A stretch of 64,000 bases of DNA, taken from Streptomyces pseudovenezuelae (GTDB lineage Bacteria; Actinomycetota; Actinomycetes; Streptomycetales; Streptomycetaceae). Shown in pieces: positions 32,105-40,449 of this stretch (position 1 is its first letter; the number at the start of each line of letters is the position of its first letter). The stretch is from contig NZ_JARXVH010000002.1 of the NCBI RefSeq assembly GCF_029892565.1, positions 598,501 through 662,500 on the forward strand, given 5' to 3'. The position numbers and the translations under genes are program-made. The notes beneath the pieces were generated by a model. The model was not told the DNA's origin. It made no database searches and saw only the letters and a program-made list of their open reading frames with translations.

Positions 32105-33310
32105 GTGAAATCCAGACTTGATCCGCTGACCGTGGCGGCGATGGCGGTCACCGTCGTCTCGATCTCGGCCACCGCGCCCCTGACCGCCGCGGCCACCGCC
32201 TCACCGCTCGCCATGGCCTTCTGGCGCAACTGCCTCGGCTTCGCCGTACTGGGACCGTTCCTGCTGCTCCTGCGCCGCCGCGAGGTGGTCCGCGTCGTGC
32301 GCGGCGAACGAGGCGTTCTGCGCCGCGAGCAGTGGCGGCCGCTCGTCTTCGGCTTCCTCGCGGCCACCGCGCTGGCCCTGCACTTCGCGGCCTTCATGAC
32401 GAGCACCCGACTGACCTCGGTCGCCATGTCCACCGCGCTGGTCGCCACCCAGCCCGTCTGGCAGGCGCTCATCGCCGCCGGTCAGGGCGTCCGGGCCTCC
32501 CGCAGGACGTGGACGGGGCTCACGCTCGCAGTGGTCGGAGCGGCCGCGGCGGCCGGTCTCGACATCCGATCCGGCGGTACCGCACTGGTGGGTGACCTGC
32601 TCGCCCTGGCGGGGGCCCTTGCCCAGGCCGGGTACACCGCCCTCAGTGAACGGTCGCGCGCGGATGTGAGTACACCGCTGTACTCGACGTTCACCTCGCT
32701 GGTCTGCGGTCTGGAACTCCTCCTCGTCTGCTGGTTCGCCGACATCTCGCTGACCGGCTTCGACAGGGCGACCCACCTGTCCCTGCTCGGGTTGCTGATC
32801 CTCCCGCAGATCCTGGGGCTGGGCTCGCTGAACTTCGTCCTCGGCAGGGCCTCAGCGACGACGATGAGCGTCCTCCTCCTGCTGGAGACACCCGTCGCCG
32901 CACTCGCCGCATGGTGGTTCATGGGCCAGAACATCAACCCCGCGACCGTGCCAGGACTTCTGCTGATCATCGTCGGTGTCACGGTCGTGGTGACCAGCGG
33001 CAGCGGGGAACATGCCACAGACCCGTTGGACGCATACGACGTGGGGATACCGCCGTACCCGGCCCACACCCCTTACATCGCCCAACTGCCCTCGGTGCCC
33101 CAGCAGGTGACGTCTCGTCATCGATCCTTCCGGGACCCGAGAGTGGCGTGGGCGAGTCACAGCGGAGACGAGAGTCCGACGGTCACGCTCACCTACCACG
33201 GTGCGGGGGCCTTCGACACCCTGTACATGCGCAGACCGACGCCACCGGACGAGAGACCGAGCATCGACGGTCCCACGCTGATGCTGACGAACCGCGGCCG
33301 GCGGAAGTGA
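32105..33310 (+). CDS. EamA/DMT-family transporter with long C-terminal tail
   Basis: A 401-residue protein with ten hydrophobic segments in two EamA repeats (residues ~1-150 and ~160-297), like RhaT/YdcZ-type metabolite exporters. 'SPLAMAFWRNCLGF' and the second-repeat 'LLLLETPVAALAAWWF' are typical. After the last membrane segment there is an unusual ~100-residue hydrophilic tail rich in Pro, Ser, Thr and Arg ('PDERPSIDGPTLMLTNRG') not found in ordinary family members. GTG 32105 is the best start; the ribosome site is weak. Substrate unknown. Confidence 0.8.
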   Translation: MKSRLDPLTVAAMAVTVVSISATAPLTAAATASPLAMAFWRNCLGFAVLGPFLLLLRRREVVRVVRGERGVLRREQWRPLVFGFLAATALALHFAAFMTSTRLTSVAMSTALVATQPVWQALIAAGQGVRASRRTWTGLTLAVVGAAAAAGLDIRSGGTALVGDLLALAGALAQAGYTALSERSRADVSTPLYSTFTSLVCGLELLLVCWFADISLTGFDRATHLSLLGLLILPQILGLGSLNFVLGRASATTMSVLLLLETPVAALAAWWFMGQNINPATVPGLLLIIVGVTVVVTSGSGEHATDPLDAYDVGIPPYPAHTPYIAQLPSVPQQVTSRHRSFRDPRVAWASHSGDESPTVTLTYHGAGAFDTLYMRRPTPPDERPSIDGPTLMLTNRGRRK

Positions 33311-33352
33311 GGTTGGGACGAGGCTCGGTGACGGGCGAGGCCGTACTCGACT

Positions 33353-33739
33353 CTACGAACTCGCACGCTCTTCCTCGTGCGGCACGGCGTATCCAGGTAC
33401 AGAGGGCCAGCGCACGGTGAGTACCACTGACTCCTCCTCCGCGACCCAGGAGTGATCCACTCCCCGGCCCCAGACGACATAGTCACCCTGTTCTTCCAGC
33501 AGCACGCTACGACCGGGGAACTCCATCCGGAAGCGACCTGTGACGAGAACCAGGAGAGCGGTACGCACCTCGCCCTTCACCCACTGCGCTCGCTGGTCAC
33601 CACGTGGGTGGACGCCCCATTTGACCTCCACCGCCTGGCTGTGACGAGGATCGCCGTGCTCCTTGAAATGCCCGAGCAGCCAACCCTGGTCCAGCGCGGC
33701 GTCCTTACCCGCATTGCCCACGTACACGCCGTCATCCAT
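33353..33739 (-). CDS. small cupin-like protein
   Basis: A 128-residue beta-rich protein with a single cupin-type barrel ('VKWGVHPRGDQRAQW', 'TALLVLVTGRFRMEF', 'GDYVVWGRGVDHSWVAEEESVVLTVRW'). Metal-binding histidines are sparse, so catalysis is doubtful; it may bind a small ligand. Relatives are often mislabelled as signal peptidase, which nothing here supports. It converges with the EamA gene and lies just after the glycosyltransferase gene (46 bases) on the same strand. Confidence 0.65.
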   Translation of the reverse strand: MDDGVYVGNAGKDAALDQGWLLGHFKEHGDPRHSQAVEVKWGVHPRGDQRAQWVKGEVRTALLVLVTGRFRMEFPGRSVLLEEQGDYVVWGRGVDHSWVAEEESVVLTVRWPSVPGYAVPHEEERASS

Positions 33740-33784
33740 GCGCCGGAACGCTAGCAGTCGGCCACCGTGTCGGTCGCAGCGTGA

Positions 33785-34999
33785 TCAGCGCTTTCGAACC
33801 AGGTCATCGAGCAGCCGGTTCGCGGCCACCGCCGCTCCGTCGGTGCGGAGCTTGGCGCCCAGAGCCTTTGCCCGTGCCCGGGTCTCAGGTGAAAGGGCGG
33901 TTTTGAACGCGACGTTCAGGGATTCGGTGGTCAGAGTCGGAGCATCGAGTGCCGCACCGATGTCCAGGTCCGCCACCCGGCCGGCCCAGTACGGGTTGTC
34001 CGCCAGCTGGAGAGGTACGACCACTTGCGGCGCTCCCGCGCGGGCGGCCGTCAGTGTGGTGCCCGCGCCGCCGTGGTGCACCACGGCGGCCACCCTGCCG
34101 AACAGCCGCTGGTGGTTGACCTCGCCGATGGCGAAGCAGTCGTCCCGGCCGTCGACCAGGTCCAGGTCCGCCCAGCCGCGGGAGACGAGTACGCGGTGAC
34201 CCTGTGCGCGGATCGCCTCGACGGCCCTGCGGGCGATGTCCGGTGCCGGGCGCATGCTGCCGAAGCCCACGTAGACCGGCGGCGTGCCCGCGTCGAGGAA
34301 CGTCAACAACTCGGCCGGGAGCGGGCGTTCGTCCGGCAGACCCCATGCACCCGTCTGGATCACGTCGAGGCCCGGGGTCTCCCGCCACGCTCCCAGGACC
34401 GGGTCCGCCGCCAGCCACGGCTGGTCGGTGTAGACGTGGTCGCGGACGTTGTCCACCGGCCGCAGACCGATCGCTGCCCGGTGACCGTTGAGCGGCTCGG
34501 CGAACTGCGCGTTCACGTTCTCGGCGTCCAGGTCCCACAGCGTCAGGTTGTCCGTCGCGTCCGGCTCCGGCCAACCCGGCCGCGGCGGCGGCGCGTGGTA
34601 CGGCGACGGGAGGTTGACCGCCGAATAGCTCGCGTACACGTAGTGGATGCCCGCGGCCTCGGCCACCGACCGCGCGGCGATCTGCGCCAGGCCGGCCGCC
34701 ACCAGCGCGTCACATCCGTCGGCCGCCCCGGGGAAGACGTCGAACTGCGTGTCGACCATCTCGGTCCGGTACCGCGACAGTTCCGCCGCCGACGGCAGAG
34801 TCGCCCCGCGCATCAGCTCCCGCACCGGAGGCCCGACCGGCACCAGTTGCATGCCGAGACCTGCCAGCCGCTGCGCGAACTCCTCGTCCGGCGGGGCGCA
34901 CATCCGCACCTCGACGCCGAGCTCCTGAAGTCGCACCGCCAGTGCCACCAGCGGTTCGACATCGCCACGCGTCCCGTACGTGGATAGCAGCACCCGCAT
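33785..34999 (-). CDS. GT1-family glycosyltransferase (GtfA/MGT-like)
   Basis: A 404-residue GT-B fold glycosyltransferase. The N-terminal acceptor domain begins 'MRVLLSTYGTRGDVEPLVALA', as in vancomycin-group Gtf enzymes. The C-terminal donor domain carries 'VYVGFGSM' and the nucleotide-sugar motif 'HHGGAGTT' near residue 306, then 'PLQLADNPYWA'. It should move a sugar from a nucleotide donor to a small lipophilic acceptor. GAGGAC precedes the ATG. A short nucleotidyltransferase gene lies divergently upstream; whether either belongs to the neighbouring NRPS cluster is uncertain. Confidence 0.85.
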   Translation of the reverse strand: MRVLLSTYGTRGDVEPLVALAVRLQELGVEVRMCAPPDEEFAQRLAGLGMQLVPVGPPVRELMRGATLPSAAELSRYRTEMVDTQFDVFPGAADGCDALVAAGLAQIAARSVAEAAGIHYVYASYSAVNLPSPYHAPPPRPGWPEPDATDNLTLWDLDAENVNAQFAEPLNGHRAAIGLRPVDNVRDHVYTDQPWLAADPVLGAWRETPGLDVIQTGAWGLPDERPLPAELLTFLDAGTPPVYVGFGSMRPAPDIARRAVEAIRAQGHRVLVSRGWADLDLVDGRDDCFAIGEVNHQRLFGRVAAVVHHGGAGTTLTAARAGAPQVVVPLQLADNPYWAGRVADLDIGAALDAPTLTTESLNVAFKTALSPETRARAKALGAKLRTDGAAVAANRLLDDLVRKR

Positions 35000-35270
35000 T
35001 CGGAGTCCTCTTTCGTTCTGTCTTCACAAACGTTTTGGTCCGTGCCCGCCCAGGCTTCGAGTGGTCCTCATCGACGGCGACGCGGCGGCCGTGGCGGGTG
35101 CGCGGCAGCAGCATACGTGGCGTGGTTCTGGGCGTGGATGCACAAGTCGGCTCCGTCGGACCGGAGTTGGAGGCTGCCGGCACCGATCGAGGCCCTCTCG
35201 CGTGGAGCCGTCCTCGGTGGCTACGGTGAGCGCTGGTTATCGATCGTCGACACAAGCTGAGGGCCACTCC

Positions 35271-35975
35271 ATGCAGAGTTCGTCCGTGCCCATCCCTGAT
35301 GTTTCGATCATCTTGCCCTGCGCCGGTTTCGGAACACGCTTCAGGGCGCCCTACTCGAAGGAACTGCACTGTCTGGCTCCTGGGGTCACGGTGCTGGACC
35401 GCAGTCTGGAAGCCGTAGTCGAACTGGCCAAAAGCGGACTCAACGTGCGCCTGGTCGTCGTATTCGGGACGCATAAACTGGACACGGTGAGTTATCTCGT
35501 GCGCTATGCCGAGATCTTTCAAATGGTCTTTGTCTACCAAGATCAGTCGTTTGAACCGGATCTCGACGGTGCGATCCGAATTGCCCTGCCGATGACTCAG
35601 GGGCCGGTGGCGCTTGTCCTGCCCGACATCGTTGTCTCCGGCGCGGGGAGCGCCGGCAGCCTTCTCGCCGCGGTGCGCGATGTGGGGGTGTCGGGTTGGA
35701 GCGTTGTGGCCGCCGAAGAGCGGGATCCCGACACGCTGCGGCAGATGGGCGCGCTGGCCGTGGTCGAGGAGGACGGCGTCGCGAGAGTCTCGGCGGCCGC
35801 CGACAAGCCTGCGGATCCGTCGGGCTTCAACGCGTTCTGGGGCATGGTGGCGGTCACCGAGGAGGAGGCGCACCGGTTGCCCGACGTGGTGAGCAAAGGG
35901 GCGGACAGCCCGCTGGCCGGTGCGGTCGCCCTCATGGTGGAGCGAGTCGTCAACTACAACACCGCCGCGGGCTGA
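35271..35975 (+). CDS. short NTP-transferase (sugar nucleotidyltransferase-like)
   Basis: A 234-residue protein with the nucleotidyltransferase signature 'ILPCAGFGTRFRAPYSKEL' at ~13-31 (G-x-G-T-R...K) and a metal-site Asp in 'LVLPDIVV'. It is shorter than full RmlA/GalU enzymes. It probably activates a sugar phosphate, or an analogue, to an NDP-sugar. ATG 35271 has GAGGG ~8 bases upstream. Codon use at 35460-35600 is clearly less G/C-biased than its neighbours (ttt, caa, aaa, gaa codons), suggesting later acquisition. The 271 bases between it and the glycosyltransferase start hold no gene and probably both promoters. Confidence 0.7.
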   Translation: MQSSSVPIPDVSIILPCAGFGTRFRAPYSKELHCLAPGVTVLDRSLEAVVELAKSGLNVRLVVVFGTHKLDTVSYLVRYAEIFQMVFVYQDQSFEPDLDGAIRIALPMTQGPVALVLPDIVVSGAGSAGSLLAAVRDVGVSGWSVVAAEERDPDTLRQMGALAVVEEDGVARVSAAADKPADPSGFNAFWGMVAVTEEEAHRLPDVVSKGADSPLAGAVALMVERVVNYNTAAG

Positions 35976-36399
35976 CAGGGCTTCTTTGCCCGTGCCGTCC
36001 TAAATGCCCGTTTCGTGGAACTCTCTTTTGGCGGAGCGCTTCCGTGGGGTGTTCCGGAATGTCAAGTGTTGACATGCCCAGAGCTCATGATCGATGATTT
36101 TGACTGTCTCGCGGGGGTTGGAACGAATTCTGAGTGAGCAAGAAAATGGTGTGACCAGATAATTGGCCGGAGGTTTCGGGAATCGAATTATCGAATCACC
36201 GGCCGCTTACCGCCGCCTTGCCCCATGGACTCGCCTCGCGGCGAAGGCGCATACCCGTCCAGGCCGCCGGCCCCGCGCTCCGCCCCTACGCGCCCACCGG
36301 TGGGCGGCCCCTTTCCAGACCGTCGCCAGACCGGTGATCCCCCTTTGTCGCGGCCGATGTCACCCAGTCCCACACCCACGGGAAGACCAGGTACTGCCG
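35976..36399. promoter_or_regulatory. NRPS upstream region with a palindromic operator candidate
   Basis: This 424-base region before the NRPS start has no separate gene. Its first half (to ~36200) is AT-richer than anything nearby. ATGTCAA-GTG-TTGACAT (36059-36075) is a perfect 7-base dyad with a 3-base spacer, followed by TCATGATCGATGA (36085-36097). A possible -35 TTGACT lies at 36100-36105, without an obvious -10. This is the likely control region of the assembly-line operon. Confidence 0.5.
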
Positions 36400-39300
36400 G
36401 TGCAGAACACCCCCCACCCTGTCCCCGCTGTTCCTACTCCACGCGCGTCCGCCGACACGGCCGCGGACGGTACCGAGCGGGCGACCCGTGTCCGGCCCGC
36501 CTCCTTCGCCCAGCAGCGACTGTGGTTCCTGGCTCAACTGCCCGGCGCGAACGCCGCCTACAACGAGACGGTCGACTTCTCCCTGACCGGCCCGCTCGAC
36601 CATGACCTGCTGTCGCGTGCCTTCGACGCACTGACGGTCCGTCACGAAGTGCTGCGGACGCGGCTGGTGGCCGGGGAAGGGGAGGTACGTCAGCACATCG
36701 ACCCACCGGGTGCGAGGTTCGCCCTGACCTTCGAGGACCTCACCGACACCACGGACCCCGACCTGCATGTGGCCGCCTTCCAACTCGAAGAGGAGCAACG
36801 GCCGTTCGACCTGGAGGCCGGTCCACTCGGGCGAGGCCGCCTTCTCACCGTGGGGCCCGAGCGCCACGTACTCCTGCTGACGTTCCATCACAGCATCTAC
36901 GACGGTGTCTCGATGAACGTGATGATGGACGAACTCGGGGAGTTCTACCGGGCGTTCTCCGTCGACGCCCCGGACCCGCTGCCGGCGCCCGCGGTGCAGT
37001 TCGCCGATCACGCGGGCATCCAGCTCCGAGCCGTCCTCGACGGCGGGCTCGGCGCCCAGGAGGACTACTGGCGGCGCGCGCTGCAGGACGCACCGCCCGT
37101 CCTGGAACTGCCCACCGACCATCCACGACCGGCGGAACAGCAATACGAGGGCGGGCGGGCCGAGTTCGGCCTGGACGCCGAGGTCACCGCCGGGCTCCGG
37201 GGCCTGGCCAGACGGCACGGCGCCACCCCCTTCGTAGCCGTACTGACCGGCTGGGCCATTCTGCTGTCGCGCCTGTCCGGCCAGGACGACATCGTTGTCG
37301 GCAGCCCGTTCGCGAACCGGCGCGGGTCGGGAGCCGCCGGTGTCATCGGCTTCCTCGTCAACTCCCTCCCGTTGCGCATCGATCTGTCCGGTTCCCTCAC
37401 CGTGTCCGAGGCCCTCGCCCGTACCCGCGCCGTCGTGCGCGGGGCACTCGCTCACCAGGACCTGCCCTTCGAGCGCATCGTCGAACTGGTCAACCCGCCG
37501 CGCAGCGCCTCCCGCACACCGCTGTTCCAGAACATGCTGGCCTGGGTGCCCGAACGGCGGGACATTCTGCACCTGCCCGGAGTCGAGGCCCAGCCGCTGC
37601 CGATCGCCCACGCCCCGGCCAAGTTCGACCTCGCCGTCTCGGCGACCGAGTCCGACGGCCGTATCACCGGGTACCTGGACTACGCGACGGCCCTCCTCGA
37701 CCACAGCACCGCCGAGCGGTGGGCCGGCCATCTGCGGCACCTGCTCACCGACATGGCCCGCAACCCCGAACGGGACATCCGAGCCCTGGAGTTGATGGAA
37801 CCTCAGGAACGCCGACGGGTACTGCTCGACGGTGACGCCACCCAGCCCGCCGACGCCGACGTCCGGTCCGACCCGGGCGGCGTCACTCTCCGGCCCGATC
37901 CGACGGAGGCCGCCCTGCGCGCGGCGTCCGGACTCGTCGAACTCTTCGAGACCCAGGCCCGCGAGCGCCCCGCGCACACCGCGGTCGTCGACCGGGACCG
38001 CTCGCTGGACTACGCCGCCCTCGACCGGCGCGCCAACCACCTCGCGCACGCCCTGGTCGCCCGGTCCGTCCGCCCCGGCGACGTCGTGGGCCTCCACGCG
38101 AAGCGCTCCTGCGACCTGGCCGTCGGCATCCTGGGCATCCTCAAGGCGGGTGCCGCCTATCTCCCGCTCGACCCGGGCCAGCCCCTGGAACGCCTCGCGG
38201 GCATGATCGAGGACGCCGCCTGCCCCCTCGTGCTCAGCGACCACGACAGCGCGGAGCGCGGCGGGGAATGGCTCGACCTGAGTGCCGTAGAAGCCGAGGG
38301 CGTAAGCCAGTTGGGCCCGCCGACGGGCGTCGGCCACGCGCCCGACCGAGTGGCCTACGTGATCTTCACCTCCGGATCCACGGGACGGCCCAAGGGCGTG
38401 GCGGTGGAGCACCGCAGTGTCCTCAACCTCTTCGCCACCTGGCACGCCCGCATGGGCACGGCCCCCGGCGAGGTCGGCTCCGCCTGGTCCAGCATCGGAT
38501 TCGACGCTTCGATCCACGAGCTGCTGCTGCCCCTGACGACCGGCGGCGCGCTGCACATCGTCCCCGAGGAGCTGCGTGGCGACCCCGAAGCCCTGTTGGC
38601 GTGGATGCGCGAGCACGCGGTGACCCAGGCGTTCCTGCCGCCCGCCTACGTCAAGTGGATCGACGAGGACCCCGCCATGCGACTGCGCGGGCTGCAACTG
38701 CGCAAGCTGCTGACGGGAGTCGAGTCGCTCACCGAAGCCGCACTGCACCGCATGACACAGCAACTCCCCGGCCTGCGGGTCTGCTTCGGCTACGGACCCA
38801 CCGAAGCGACCCTGTACAGCACCGCCTACTACGATCCCCGCCCGCTGGAGCGCCCCTGCCCCATCGGCCGCCCGCTGCCCGGCACCCGTATGTACGTGCT
38901 CGACAGTCGTATGGAGCCCGTCCCGCCCGGAGTGGTGGGGGAGGTCTACCTCGGCGGCGCGTCCCTGGCCCGCGGATATCTGGGCCGCCCCGACCTCACC
39001 AAGGAACGCTTCCTGCCCGATCCGTTCGTGCCCGGCGAACGGATCTACCGCACCGGAGACCTCGCCCGACGGCTGCCGGACGGCGAGGCCCACTACCTGG
39101 GGCGCGGCGACGACCAGGTCAAACTCCGAGGATTCCGGATCGAACCCGCGGAGGTTGAAGCCGCGCTCATGGCCCTGCCCGGCGTCCGCGAAGCCGCGGT
39201 CGTCGTCGACCGCGACGCTGCGGGCCAACCCCGTCTGGTCGCCGGCATCGGGCGCGGCACGGCACCGGCCCGCACCGCCCACGACTGGCGCACGGCCCTC

Positions 39301-40449
39301 GCCCGCCGACTGCCCGACTACATGATCCCCGCCGTCATCCTCGACCTCGAAGCTCTCCCGCTCAACCGCAGCGGCAAGCTCGACCGCCCTGAACTACTGC
39401 GCCTGGCACAGGAGTCGACCTCCAACCAGGTCAACACGGCCAGTCCGCGCGACCATGTCGAACACGGCCTGTACCGGATCTGGCAGCGGATCCTTCTCCA
39501 CCCCGACATCGGCGTCAGCGACAACTTCTTCGAGATCGGCGGCACTTCGCTGTCGGCCATCAAAATGGCCCACGCCGTCACCGAGACGTTCGGCAGCCGG
39601 CTCCCCGTGGCCGAGGTGATGACGCGGCCCACCATCGAAGCGCTGGCCGAGCTGCTGCGCGAGGACGGTGCCTCCCGATCCCCGGGCAGCCTCATCGAGT
39701 TCCGTGCCGGCACGGGCCCGCGCGTGGTCTGCGTCCACCCCGCCGGAGGCACCGCCTTCTGCTACCTGCCCCTGGCCGCGCTGCTGCCCGAACAGGTCGG
39801 GCTGTACGGCATCCAGTCGCCCGGAGTGAACCCCGACGAGGACCTCCTGCCGAGCGTGGAGGCCATGGCCGAGGCCTATCTCAGGATGCTCGAACTCCCG
39901 GGCGGGGGACCGCTGGACGAGGAGCCACTGGTTCTGACCGGCCTGTCCTACGGCGGTCTCGTCGCCCACGAGATGGGACGCATCCTTGCCCGCGCCGGAC
40001 ACCGTGCCGTCAGCGTCGTCCTCCTCGACACCCAGGCCACCGACGACCCGTCCGCCCGCGAGGAGATCGACGCCGTCGACGAGGCCGAGTTCCGCGACAA
40101 ACTCGTGCGGTTCAACGGGATGTATCCCGGCATCGACGACGCCCAGGTCGACCGCTACTTCCACCTCTACAACCACAACCGGCTCACCGCCCGCGAACAC
40201 CTCCCGGCGACTTCCCCGACGCGCCTGGTCCTCGCCCAGGGCGTGCCGGACGGCGCCGACACCCCCTTCCACGCAGAGGTCCGCGAGTTCTGGCGGCGCC
40301 GCGCGGAAGGCGACTACCGAGTCGAGACGATGGAGTGCGACCACTGGGAGATCTTGGAGGGCGTCGGCGCGGCCCAGGTCGGTGCGCTGCTCAGTGCCGA
40401 ACTGGCCTACCACGCCGCTCAGTTGGCGCTGCCGATACGGGAGGCGTGA
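36400..40449 (+). CDS. nonribosomal peptide synthetase, C-A-T-TE (detoxin/rimosamide-like)
   Basis: A 1349-residue single-module NRPS. The condensation domain is at ~30-465 with an intact 'HHSIYDG' near 163. The adenylation domain is at ~510-1000 ('FTSGSTGRPKG', 'YGPTEATLY', 'YRTGDLARR', C-terminal Lys in 'NRSGKLDRPE'). The carrier domain is at ~1010-1075 with the phosphopantetheine Ser in 'IGGTSLSAI'. The thioesterase is at ~1095-1345, nucleophile in 'GLSYGG' near 1181. By alignment to GrsA from memory the specificity residues are D-A-H-F-L-G-G-L-Y-K, which I cannot assign. GTG 36400 is chosen as closest to the C domain; GTG 36334 and TTG 36163 are alternatives. The stop overlaps the hybrid gene (TGATG). 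Confidence 0.85.
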   Translation: MQNTPHPVPAVPTPRASADTAADGTERATRVRPASFAQQRLWFLAQLPGANAAYNETVDFSLTGPLDHDLLSRAFDALTVRHEVLRTRLVAGEGEVRQHIDPPGARFALTFEDLTDTTDPDLHVAAFQLEEEQRPFDLEAGPLGRGRLLTVGPERHVLLLTFHHSIYDGVSMNVMMDELGEFYRAFSVDAPDPLPAPAVQFADHAGIQLRAVLDGGLGAQEDYWRRALQDAPPVLELPTDHPRPAEQQYEGGRAEFGLDAEVTAGLRGLARRHGATPFVAVLTGWAILLSRLSGQDDIVVGSPFANRRGSGAAGVIGFLVNSLPLRIDLSGSLTVSEALARTRAVVRGALAHQDLPFERIVELVNPPRSASRTPLFQNMLAWVPERRDILHLPGVEAQPLPIAHAPAKFDLAVSATESDGRITGYLDYATALLDHSTAERWAGHLRHLLTDMARNPERDIRALELMEPQERRRVLLDGDATQPADADVRSDPGGVTLRPDPTEAALRAASGLVELFETQARERPAHTAVVDRDRSLDYAALDRRANHLAHALVARSVRPGDVVGLHAKRSCDLAVGILGILKAGAAYLPLDPGQPLERLAGMIEDAACPLVLSDHDSAERGGEWLDLSAVEAEGVSQLGPPTGVGHAPDRVAYVIFTSGSTGRPKGVAVEHRSVLNLFATWHARMGTAPGEVGSAWSSIGFDASIHELLLPLTTGGALHIVPEELRGDPEALLAWMREHAVTQAFLPPAYVKWIDEDPAMRLRGLQLRKLLTGVESLTEAALHRMTQQLPGLRVCFGYGPTEATLYSTAYYDPRPLERPCPIGRPLPGTRMYVLDSRMEPVPPGVVGEVYLGGASLARGYLGRPDLTKERFLPDPFVPGERIYRTGDLARRLPDGEAHYLGRGDDQVKLRGFRIEPAEVEAALMALPGVREAAVVVDRDAAGQPRLVAGIGRGTAPARTAHDWRTALARRLPDYMIPAVILDLEALPLNRSGKLDRPELLRLAQESTSNQVNTASPRDHVEHGLYRIWQRILLHPDIGVSDNFFEIGGTSLSAIKMAHAVTETFGSRLPVAEVMTRPTIEALAELLREDGASRSPGSLIEFRAGTGPRVVCVHPAGGTAFCYLPLAALLPEQVGLYGIQSPGVNPDEDLLPSVEAMAEAYLRMLELPGGGPLDEEPLVLTGLSYGGLVAHEMGRILARAGHRAVSVVLLDTQATDDPSAREEIDAVDEAEFRDKLVRFNGMYPGIDDAQVDRYFHLYNHNRLTAREHLPATSPTRLVLAQGVPDGADTPFHAEVREFWRRRAEGDYRVETMECDHWEILEGVGAAQVGALLSAELAYHAAQLALPIREA

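Noticed and set aside
31842..32108. An 88-codon plus-strand gene
   Set aside because: No ribosome site and no recognisable domain; it fills intergenic space before the EamA gene.
33353..33739. Signal peptidase I
   Set aside because: No membrane segment and no Ser/Lys catalytic dyad context; the sequence is cupin-like.
36286..39282. A ~1000-codon minus-strand frame across the first NRPS
   Set aside because: Antisense to clear C and A domains, with low-complexity Arg/Gly/Gln composition and no homology.
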